Source of the DNA: an uncultured bacterium | GTDB taxonomy: Bacteria > Actinomycetota > Coriobacteriia > Coriobacteriales > Coriobacteriaceae | Assembly: GCA_905215225.1 (NCBI GenBank) | Contig: CAJMPM010000008.1 | Coordinates: forward strand, 1 to 15,085 | Direction: 5' to 3' | Length of the DNA stretch: 15,085 nucleotides | In this document: in pieces, positions 5,500-11,783 of the stretch | Numbering within the stretch: position 1 is the first letter of the stretch | Layout: each line of letters begins with the position of its first letter | The notes under the pieces: generated by a model | Databases searched by the model: none | Told to the model about the DNA's origin: nothing | Seen by the model: the letters and a program-made list of their open reading frames with translations, nothing else | Position numbers and translations under genes: made by a program

Positions 5500-6549
5500 T
5501 TAACGGACAACGTGGACGGCAGGACCGCCTGGCACCGGCTCGCACGCGTGGCCGATTGTGGCGGCAACGCGCCCCTCGGCATGCAGACGGCGCGCAAGCT
5601 CATCCACATCGGCAGCAGGTGCCGCGATGAGCAAGCCGCCCGAGGTCTGTGGATCGTACAGCGCATCCAGCATGCCCGGCTCCAGGTCCTCGTCGGCAGC
5701 CACACGCGGGCCAAAGAAGTCCTGGTTGCGGTAGGAGCCAGCGGGGATAATGCCCAGACGCGCCATGTCGAGCACCTGGTCAAAGCGCGGTACCGCTCCC
5801 GACGTAAGCTCAATCTGCACACCCGCGCCCTCGGCCATCTCGCACGCGTGTCCGATCAGGCCAAAGCCCGTAATGTCGGTGCAGCCGTGAAGTTCGAGCC
5901 CCTCGGCCAAACGGATCGGGGCCTCGTTGAGGGTGCGCATCGAGTCAAACATGGCTGCGGCCTCGTCCTGCTCGATGAGTTCGCCCTTAATGGCCGTGGT
6001 GATGATGCCCGAGCCAACCGCCTTGGTCAGCAGCAGGACATCGCCCACGCGCGCGCCGCTGTTGGCGAGCATGCGGTCGAGCGCGACAAAACCGCTCACG
6101 GACAGGCCGTACTTGGGCTCGTCATCGTTGATGGTGTGACCGCCCGCGATGGAGCAACCCGCCTCGACGCACTTATCGGCGCCGCCCGCCAGAATCTGAC
6201 CGGCGACCTCGACGCCCAGGCAGCTGGGTATGCAAAGCAGGTTCATGGCATGGCTCGGCCGCCCGCCCATGGCGTAGATGTCCGACAGCGAGTTGGCCGC
6301 GGCGATCTGGCCAAACAGAAACGGGTCGTCGACCATCGGTGGGAAGAAGTCGATGGACTGCACGAGCCCCAGGTTCTCCCCTACGCGGAAGACGCTCGCA
6401 TCGTCGGAGGTATCGAACCCCACGAGCAAGTTGTCGTTATGCACATTTGGCAAGTCGCCCAGGACCTGGGCGAGGGCTCCGGGAGCCAACTTAGCGGCTC
6501 AACCGCTCGCGGCCGTCATGGATGTGAGCCTCATGCTGTCCTTAGCCAT
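5500..6549 (-). CDS. selD: Selenide, water dikinase (selenophosphate synthetase), UGA-encoded selenocysteine at residue 17
   Basis: SelD converts selenide and ATP to selenophosphate, AMP and phosphate. Reading from ATG 6549 through TGA 6501-6499 gives 349 residues, close to the 347 of E. coli SelD. The N terminus is MAKDSMRLTSMTAASG, then Sec17, then AAKLAPG, so Sec17 and Lys20 fall at the positions of the catalytic Cys17 and Lys20 of E. coli. Further signatures are DTSDDASVF, SIDFFPP, AAANSLSDIYAMGG, SIAGGHTI, TDITGFGLIGHA and DPQTSGGLL. ATG 6549 is preferred because GGAAGGGGG lies a few bases upstream and RLTSMT matches the family; later ATGs at 6534 and 6519 are less well placed. A conventional caller would start at TTG 6489 and lose the active site. 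The start overlaps the upstream glycosyltransferase stop by 8 bases. Sec use implies that SelA, SelB and tRNA-Sec exist elsewhere in the genome. Confidence 0.95.
6455..6487 (-). promoter_or_regulatory. Candidate bacterial SECIS element in selD
   Basis: Downstream of the UGA the mRNA can form GGCUC-CCG-GAGCC (6487-6475) and then a perfect 8-bp stem UCGCCCAG/CUGGGCGA with a GUC loop (6473-6455). The CAGGUCCUG top resembles the GCAGGUCUGC loop of the E. coli fdhF SECIS, whose G and U contact SelB. The second hairpin loop lies about 36-39 bases after the U of UGA, at the far edge of the usual range. Which hairpin acts is not certain. Confidence 0.55.
6499..6501 (-). other. In-frame TGA recoded as selenocysteine
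   Basis: The codon is flanked by GGT before and GCC GCT AAG after, reading S-G-U-A-A-K, the SelD active-site loop. Frame, start signal and family similarity continue on both sides, so this is recoding and not a nonsense mutation. Confidence 0.93.
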
Positions 6550-7759
6550 ACGAACCCCCTTCCAACAAATCAACGACTTTAAGTATACGCGCCAGACACG
6601 CTTCCCAAGAGACCGCCGACGGCTCGAACGTCGAAGGCGGCGCCGCAAGCGCCTGCGCGATAGCATCTGCCAGTGCGCGCTCAAACAACGGAAGGTCGGC
6701 CGCCACGGGCGTGTCGACATCCGTCATACGCGGCGGCACCACCCACGTCACGGGAGCACCGGGAAGCATCGCCTCCATCCAGAGACGAACGCCGGGCAAA
6801 TCGGTCGCCACAACCTTGCAGCCGCACGCGAGGGCCTCGATCGTCACGAGCGGCAGACCCTCGTAAAACGAAGGCAGCACAAAGACGTCGGAACTGCGGT
6901 AGGCACGCACGAGCTCATCGCTATCCAGGCGCCCCGCCAGCGTCACCGGCACATCCGAGGCAGCGGTTAAGCGCTCGATGCGCGCGTACTCGGCATCGTC
7001 CCCGCGGCCGCCCACAAGTACCAAGTCAGATGGGCGGACGTCATCGTCAAACGGCAATGACACGGCTCGAACCAGCGACTCGACGCCCTTTTTAAAGCAA
7101 ATCTTGCCCACGTACACAAGCGACCCCGGCTGCCTCGCCACGCTTGCGTCGCGGCAGAAGACGCGATGGTCGTAGCCCGTCCCAATCACGTGGATGCGAT
7201 CGGCATCGACGCCGCACACCAGACCAATCTGCTCAGCCTGCTCAGCATGGAGCGCAAAGACGGCATCGAGCCGACGAACCGCGCTTACGATGCGATCGCG
7301 CGCGAGCGCATGCGAACGCAGCTGGCGCAGGTCGGTCGAATGACACACGGCAACAACCGGCACGCCCCGAACGCACTCGCGCGCCAATGCGGTCACCAGA
7401 TACAGGTGATGGCAGAGCACCAGATCGGGCCGAAATTCAGCCACCGCCCGATCGATTGCAGCAGCAAATGCCCGCTCAAATGCCTTGAGCATCGAAGGCG
7501 TCAGGTCACGATAGCGTGTAGAGGGATAGGGCATGACATCGGACATACCGCAGATGGGAAACGGCAGCTCGGGCGACTCAAACGGTACGGCAAACACGGC
7601 AGCACGCCGGTCCAGCTCGCCTTGGGTATCACCCGGTGCCGCGCCGCAAAGCACGGCGGCGCGATGTCCCGTCTCGATCTGTTCGCGCACGAGCGCGGCA
7701 AGGTAGGTGCCGCTGCCGGTGCTATCTGGTTTTTGTGCCGAGATATTGAGAATGCGCAT
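6542..7759 (-). CDS. GT4-family glycosyltransferase coupled to selD
   Basis: This 405-residue GT-B fold enzyme probably transfers a sugar from a nucleotide-sugar donor in the cytoplasm. The N-terminal acceptor domain opens MRILNISAQKPDSTGSGTYL, with the glycine-rich loop typical of GT4. It contains an unusual stretch LPFPICGMSDVMPYPSTRY (65-83) and CHHLYLVTA. The donor domain starts near VYVGKICFKKGVESL (216-230) and has the E-x7-E motif EGLPLVTIE (E300, E308). The frame extends upstream to 7897, but ATG 7759 fits the family start and lies 14 bases after the activase stop. AGGGG is somewhat far from it. The stop at 6542 lies inside the selD start region, so the two are probably translated together. 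No cell-wall or capsule genes are nearby. The acceptor is unknown; a selenium-containing acceptor is an inference from context. Confidence 0.88.
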   Translation of the reverse strand: MRILNISAQKPDSTGSGTYLAALVREQIETGHRAAVLCGAAPGDTQGELDRRAAVFAVPFESPELPFPICGMSDVMPYPSTRYRDLTPSMLKAFERAFAAAIDRAVAEFRPDLVLCHHLYLVTALARECVRGVPVVAVCHSTDLRQLRSHALARDRIVSAVRRLDAVFALHAEQAEQIGLVCGVDADRIHVIGTGYDHRVFCRDASVARQPGSLVYVGKICFKKGVESLVRAVSLPFDDDVRPSDLVLVGGRGDDAEYARIERLTAASDVPVTLAGRLDSDELVRAYRSSDVFVLPSFYEGLPLVTIEALACGCKVVATDLPGVRLWMEAMLPGAPVTWVVPPRMTDVDTPVAADLPLFERALADAIAQALAAPPSTFEPSAVSWEACLARILKVVDLLEGGSYG

Positions 7760-7773
7760 GTCGCGGTACACCC

Positions 7774-8538
7774 CTAGGCCAAGGCGGCGGCGCGAATCGC
7801 CGCGCCGATGGCACCTGCAAAGCGGGCCTGAGGCGAGGTGATCACCGGCGACCCCAGTAGCTCGCCCAACCGCTCCACCACGAAGGCGTTCTCGCACAAG
7901 CCGCCGGTCAGATAGTACGGAGTGCCCGCCGCCTGCGCGGCCATGGTCGCCACGCGCGAGACCACGCTGTCGATCACACCGCGGGCTATGTTCTCGCGCG
8001 GCTCACCGCGACCGATCAAGCTGATGACCTCGCTTTCGGCAAACACCGTGCACATACTGGAAATCTTGGTAGGCTCGCCGGTGCGGGCGAGGTCTGCCAT
8101 CTGCTGTTGGGAAATGCCTAGGCGGTCGGCCATGATCTCCAAAAAGCGCCCCGTGCCGGCGGCGCACTTGTCGTTCATGGCAAACTTGGCCACGCGGCCG
8201 CCCTTGAGTTGGATGACCTTGGTATCCTGACCGCCCACGTCGATCACCGTGCCGTGATCGCCAAACAGGCGCACGGCACCGGTGCCGTGGCAGGTAATCT
8301 CGGTCACGACCTTGTGCGCATAGGGCACGGCGACACGGCCGTAGCCGGTCGCGATCACGCGCACGTCGTCGGCAGCCACGTCATAGCCAGCCGCTGCCAG
8401 TGCCTCGCGCAGCCGCTCGGATGCATCGACCGAGGAGAACCCGGTTGGCTGCACGCACGTCCACGCCACCGAACCCTCCCCGTCGACCACAGCAGCCTTA
8501 GCCGCCGTAGACCCGATATCGATCCCGATCCCTATCAT
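7774..8538 (-). CDS. Acyl-CoA dehydratase activase (BadF/HgdC-type ATPase)
   Basis: This 254-residue protein is of the size of the activators (archerases) that use ATP to push one electron into 2-hydroxyacyl-CoA dehydratases or related double-cubane reductases. It belongs to the ASKHA ATPase fold: GIDIGSTAAKA (4-14) is the first phosphate motif and VIDVGGQDTK (98-107) the second. NDKCAAGTGRFLE (C125) and SSMCTVFAESE (C163) supply the two cysteines that, in a homodimer, hold one [4Fe-4S] cluster. The adenosine motif YYLTGGLCENAF lies near residue 209. Start ATG 8538 follows GGGAGAG. It heads the minus-strand operon, 14 bases before the glycosyltransferase. No dehydratase or double-cubane reductase gene lies in this window, so its electron acceptor must be encoded elsewhere or the protein has another target. 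Confidence 0.9.
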   Translation of the reverse strand: MIGIGIDIGSTAAKAAVVDGEGSVAWTCVQPTGFSSVDASERLREALAAAGYDVAADDVRVIATGYGRVAVPYAHKVVTEITCHGTGAVRLFGDHGTVIDVGGQDTKVIQLKGGRVAKFAMNDKCAAGTGRFLEIMADRLGISQQQMADLARTGEPTKISSMCTVFAESEVISLIGRGEPRENIARGVIDSVVSRVATMAAQAAGTPYYLTGGLCENAFVVERLGELLGSPVITSPQARFAGAIGAAIRAAALA

Positions 8539-8603
8539 GGCTCTCTCCCAATCTAAACATCAAAGGTAACGGCGCGTTCAGGCGCCTTGGCATCCTCCCT
8601 CAC

Positions 8604-8634
8604 ATGTGACAAAGGGACAGTCCTTTTGCCACAT
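8604..8634. repeat. 31-bp near-perfect palindrome between divergent genes
   Basis: ATGTGACAAAGGGAC and TCCTTTTGCCACAT are reverse complements apart from two mismatch pairs around the centre at 8619. It lies in the 172-base gap between the divergent starts of the activase (8538) and the membrane protein gene (8711). No reliable -35/-10 was found in this gap. It could be a REP-like repeat, a hairpin in either leader, or a dyad operator. Confidence 0.7.
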
Positions 8635-8710
8635 TCCGTGCGAGTCCTTGTGGCGTCTGGGGGTATAAGGCTGGCAAGTGTTTATTTGCGAGGCCTAAGG
8701 GGCGCCCCGT

Positions 8711-9577
8711 ATGGATATCGATAACTTTGAATGGTGGTATAGCGAGGGCGAGGCTCCGGACGAGGAGTGGGACGAGCCGTCGCCGCGTGACGCGTCGAGC
8801 GACGAGGACGAGACCGGCAACGATGCCGTCGAGATGGACGCCGCCTCCGACCCCGTCGAGCCCCTGACCTTTGAACAGGCTTGGGCCCAGGCCGAGGCCG
8901 ACGAGGCAAAGGCCGATGCCACGGCCACGCTGGGTGAGCCAGCCGACATGTCCATTTCGCCGGCAAAGACCCCGCAACCGCGCCACACCATCGACCCCGG
9001 CAGTACGGCATCTTTCAGCATTCTCGACGTGCCCGCGCAAGGCGCCCAGGCGCCTGCGCCCACGCATCGCCCCGACCTGGCTCGTGAGGAAGCCGCGGGC
9101 CGCCGCTCTCCGCTCGGTCCCATCCTCATCGCCTTCATGGCCGGCGTAATCGCCTGCTCGGCAATCGGCAGCATCTGGGGCCATGTCGAGCAGCAGCGCC
9201 AAGACGCCGCCAAGGTCGAGATGTCTGTCGAGCAATCGCTCAGCCGCACGCGCTCGGTACATGTGTCGGTCGAGGTCAAGGACGGCGCGACGTGGGACAC
9301 CGCGCGCGGCGACAGCCAAATGCTCATCCATATCGTGGGGCGCACGCTCAAAGGGCAGACAATTGACGAGTATCAATACGTCAATTCCGAAGGTGACGGC
9401 ATCGAGCTCAAGCCCGGCGACTACGAGCTCACGGTCGATGAGCCGCCCGTCGCCACCGACGGCACGCGCTTCCGCGCCTCAAAGCGCATGGTCCCCGTGA
9501 ACTTTAACTCACAGGCGCCCGACACGGTCGACACTACACCGCAGGGCGGGTTCGACCTTTACGTGGATACCCAGTAG
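8711..9577 (+). CDS. Hypothetical one-pass membrane protein with acidic N terminus
   Basis: I do not recognise a family for this 288-residue protein. Residues 1-75 are strongly acidic, with many Asp/Glu and aromatic FEWWY near the start, and look disordered. Residues 76-130 are rich in Pro, Ala and Gln. RR (131-132) precedes one membrane segment at about 135-157 (LGPILIAFMAGVIACSAIGSIW). The rest (158-288) is probably outside the cell and ends in beta-rich sequence (VHVSVEVKDGATW, YELTVDEPP, FDLYVDTQ) that could be one small sandwich domain. By the positive-inside rule the acidic part is cytoplasmic, since RR precedes the helix. Start ATG 8711 follows AAGGGG at good spacing, though GGGGCGCCCC (8699-8708) is a palindrome that may cover that site. 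It diverges from the selenium operon and is followed after 113 bases by the epimerase. Confidence 0.8.
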   Translation: MDIDNFEWWYSEGEAPDEEWDEPSPRDASSDEDETGNDAVEMDAASDPVEPLTFEQAWAQAEADEAKADATATLGEPADMSISPAKTPQPRHTIDPGSTASFSILDVPAQGAQAPAPTHRPDLAREEAAGRRSPLGPILIAFMAGVIACSAIGSIWGHVEQQRQDAAKVEMSVEQSLSRTRSVHVSVEVKDGATWDTARGDSQMLIHIVGRTLKGQTIDEYQYVNSEGDGIELKPGDYELTVDEPPVATDGTRFRASKRMVPVNFNSQAPDTVDTTPQGGFDLYVDTQ

Positions 9578-9647
9578 GCGCTCGCCGCTCATTCCGCTAT
9601 GGCTACTCAATAATCGCCTGCCGTCCCGTCCCGCCGCCAAGAGTGGG

Positions 9648-9670
9648 ACAATAGCCCTCGACACTATTGT
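9648..9670. repeat. 7-bp inverted repeat upstream of the epimerase
   Basis: ACAATAG (9648-9654) and CTATTGT (9664-9670) flank a 9-base centre, just before the GGAGGAAG ribosome binding site of the next gene. It could be a small operator or leader hairpin. No matching promoter is evident. Confidence 0.35.
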
Positions 9671-9690
9671 TTACTTTTGGAGGAAGTAGC

Positions 9691-10584
9691 ATGTCCACCG
9701 TCACTACCATCAAGCGCGGCGGCCTCACCGCGGCCATCGATTCCATGGGCGCCCAGCTCACGAGCCTTGCCCTCAACGGCAACGAGTATCTGTGGCAGGG
9801 CGACCCGGCCTTTTGGGGCAAGCATGCGCCCATTCTGTTCCCCATCGTGGGCTCACTGCGCAACAACACGGCGACGTCTGCGGCTGGCACCTGCGAGATG
9901 CCGCGCCACGGACTCGCGCGCATTGTCGAGCACAAGCTGGTCGAGGTTTCGGAGGACGGCTCCTCGGTAACTTACGAGATCACCGATACGCCCGAGTCGC
10001 TCAAGGCGTTCCCGTTCCACTTTAAGCTCAACATGACCTATGCCCTGACTGGCGACGCCACCCTCTCGCAGACCTTTGCCGTCACCAACACCGGCGACGT
10101 GGACCTGCCGTTCTCGGTGGGCGGCCACCCCGCATTTAACGTGCCCGCCCCCGGCGCCGAGGACGAGGCGTTCGAGGATTACGAGCTGGCGTTTACCGAG
10201 GCTTGGACTAACGAGGCCCCCGTCATCACGCCCGATGGCCTTATGACGTTCGAGGGTAGCTACAAGGCCCCCGATAACTCGGACGTGCTGCCCATCACGC
10301 ACCGCAGCTTCGATAACGACGCCATCATGTTCACCGATACCCCGGGCTCCACGCTCACGCTGCGCGGCCGCAAGTCGGGCCACGGCGTCAAGATCGACTT
10401 TGAGGGCTTTAAGTACATCGGCGTGTGGTCTGCCGCCAACGACGCTCCGTTTGTGGCGCTCGAGCCCTGGACCGGTCACACCACCATGGACACCGAGGAC
10501 GACATCTTTGAGCACAAGGTCAACACCATCACCTTGGCTCCCGGCGCTACCGATAAACGCAGCTTTAGCGTCACCTTGCTCTAG
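9691..10584 (+). CDS. Aldose 1-epimerase family protein (LacX-like)
   Basis: This 297-residue protein of the GalM/LacX beta-sandwich superfamily probably interconverts the alpha and beta anomers of a sugar in the cytoplasm. Visible family landmarks are EYLWQGDPAFWGKHAPILFP (32-51), PRHGLAR with H73, the conserved GGHPAFNVP with H146, and ALEPWTG with E258 near the C terminus. H146 and E258 are the likely acid and base. The start ATG 9691 has a strong GGAGGAAG upstream; a TTG at 9667 would precede that site and is rejected. Length fits the LacX-like branch rather than longer GalM enzymes. It is followed by a strong terminator at 10646-10681, so it is probably transcribed alone or with the gene before it. 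The sugar substrate cannot be told; no sugar operon is adjacent. Confidence 0.9.
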   Translation: MSTVTTIKRGGLTAAIDSMGAQLTSLALNGNEYLWQGDPAFWGKHAPILFPIVGSLRNNTATSAAGTCEMPRHGLARIVEHKLVEVSEDGSSVTYEITDTPESLKAFPFHFKLNMTYALTGDATLSQTFAVTNTGDVDLPFSVGGHPAFNVPAPGAEDEAFEDYELAFTEAWTNEAPVITPDGLMTFEGSYKAPDNSDVLPITHRSFDNDAIMFTDTPGSTLTLRGRKSGHGVKIDFEGFKYIGVWSAANDAPFVALEPWTGHTTMDTEDDIFEHKVNTITLAPGATDKRSFSVTLL

Positions 10585-10614
10585 AGGTTCCGCCGCTCGG
10601 TCGATGCTGCGTGC

Positions 10615-10705
10615 CGTCCAGAGCGATAATTTGTCATTCAAAAGGCAAGGCATAGACCTTCTGGTCATGCCTTGTCTTTTTCATGCCACTTGTTCGCTCT
10701 GGACG
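10615..10705. repeat. 12-bp perfect inverted repeat enclosing the terminator
   Basis: CGTCCAGAGCGA (10615-10626) and TCGCTCTGGACG (10694-10705) are exact reverse complements around the terminator hairpin at 10646-10681. The nested arrangement is unusual for a simple terminator. The flanks show no coding frame. Confidence 0.75.
10646..10681 (+). terminator. Intrinsic terminator after the epimerase gene
   Basis: CAAGGCATAGACC pairs with GGTCATGCCTTG (one bulge), followed by TCTTTTT. On the other strand CCTTTT follows the same stem, so it may work in both directions. It isolates the epimerase from the ABC transporter operon downstream. Confidence 0.88.
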
Positions 10706-10804
10706 TCGCTCGCCGGCATTGCCAAAACATCGACGTCCCCAATGACTACCATGTGTCTATTAATTTTTCGAGCTTGTACTGCACTGCTGGTCGCTGGCGT
10801 ATAT

Positions 10805-10836
10805 CCTGTTAAGTCGTCAGCATACGATTCAACAGG
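10805..10836 (+). promoter_or_regulatory. Dyad in the leader of the amino acid ABC operon
   Basis: Arms CCTGTTAAGTCGT (10805-10817) and ACGATTCAACAGG (10824-10836) match at 11 of 13 pairs with a 6-base centre. The right arm ends next to AGGGAAGG, the ribosome binding site of the ATG at 10848. It could be a repressor operator or an RNA hairpin near the translation start. It does not match an ArgR box I know. Confidence 0.5.
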
Positions 10837-10847
10837 GAAGGCATCAG

Positions 10848-11774
10848 ATGCAACCTCGACTACAACGCGACGCGCATCCACAGCCGGTATGCAGCCGTCG
10901 CATCTTTTTGGGTAGCGCTCTCGCTGCGAGCGCTTCCGTCGTCGCCGGCGCGCTCGCCGGCTGTCAGCGTCCGTCCACGCTCAAGGTGGTTCAGCCCACG
11001 ACGGGCGGCGGTCGCGACGACCTGTCCGATTCCGTGATCGGCAAGGATAAGATCCGCATCGGTATGGAGGCAGCCTACGCTCCGTACAACTGGCAGGTTT
11101 CCGAAGCCAGTGAGTACACCATCCCCATCGACAACGTGCAGGGCGCCTATGCCGATGGCTACGACGTGCAGATCGCCAAGATCGTCTGCAAGGCCCTCGG
11201 CGGCGAGCCCGTCGCCGTCAAGCAGAGCTTTTCGGGCCTTATTGACTCGCTCAACAACGGCCAGATCGACCTCATCATCGCCGGCATGAGCGCCACGCCG
11301 GAGCGTGAGGAGTCGGTCGGTTTCTCCGACCCGTACTTCATTGGCTACTTTGGCCTGTTCGTAAAAGAGGGTTCCCCCTACCAAAACGCCACCAAGCTCA
11401 GCGACTTTAGCGGTGCCACGGTCCTCGGCCAAAAGGACACCATGCTTGATACCGTCATCGACGAGATCCCGGGCGTTGTGCACAAAAACCCGGTCGATTC
11501 GGTCCCCACGGTGTTCTCGAACCTGCTGCAGGGCACGTGCGACGCCGTGACCTACAACACCGAGAACGAGAAGGGCTATATGGCCCAAAATCCGGGCATT
11601 GTCCCTATTCATTTTGCTGAGGGCGAGGGCTTTAAGCAGGAGGTCGCGGCAAACGTCGGCTGCCGCAAGGGCTCGGACAAGCTGCTTAAGCTCATCGACA
11701 AGACACTCAAGGGCATTAGCCAAGAGGAGCGCGACCAAATGTGGGACGCGTGCCTCGATCGTCAGCCGGCATAG
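10848..11774 (+). CDS. ABC transporter substrate-binding lipoprotein for polar amino acids (family 3)
   Basis: This 308-residue protein captures an amino acid outside the membrane and delivers it to the permease encoded next. Residues 16-38 form a signal with a twin-arginine start SRRIFLGSAL and a lipobox ALAGC, so C39 should be the lipidated residue. The binding domain has the family 3 landmarks RIGMEAAYAPYNW (70-82), GYDVQIAKIVCKALGG, NNGQIDLIIAGMSATPERE and VGFSDPYF. A 9-base gap separates it from the permease, so it is the first gene of a three-gene operon. The region TYNTENEKGY stands where many relatives carry an Asp that binds the ligand amino group, so the ligand may be unusual. Start ATG 10848 has AGGGAAGG upstream. 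Substrate (Arg, His, Gln, Cys or other) is not readable. Confidence 0.93.
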   Translation: MQPRLQRDAHPQPVCSRRIFLGSALAASASVVAGALAGCQRPSTLKVVQPTTGGGRDDLSDSVIGKDKIRIGMEAAYAPYNWQVSEASEYTIPIDNVQGAYADGYDVQIAKIVCKALGGEPVAVKQSFSGLIDSLNNGQIDLIIAGMSATPEREESVGFSDPYFIGYFGLFVKEGSPYQNATKLSDFSGATVLGQKDTMLDTVIDEIPGVVHKNPVDSVPTVFSNLLQGTCDAVTYNTENEKGYMAQNPGIVPIHFAEGEGFKQEVAANVGCRKGSDKLLKLIDKTLKGISQEERDQMWDACLDRQPA

Positions 11775-11783
11775 GGAGGCAGC

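Noticed and set aside
5442..5822. Upstream extension of yedF
   Set aside because: It lies opposite reading frame sequence inside selD and lacks similarity to the TusA domain, which starts at ATG 5441.
6487..6489. TTG as the start of selD
   Set aside because: It would remove the Sec17/Lys20 active-site loop, and no ribosome binding site is suitably placed; ATG 6549 has a strong one.
5137..6582. 481-codon open frame on the plus strand
   Set aside because: It is antisense to yedF and selD; its composition is typical of a shadow frame and it has no recognisable domain.
8639..8710. Promoter with TATAAG near 8665 for the membrane protein gene
   Set aside because: No acceptable -35 lies 16-18 bases upstream of it.
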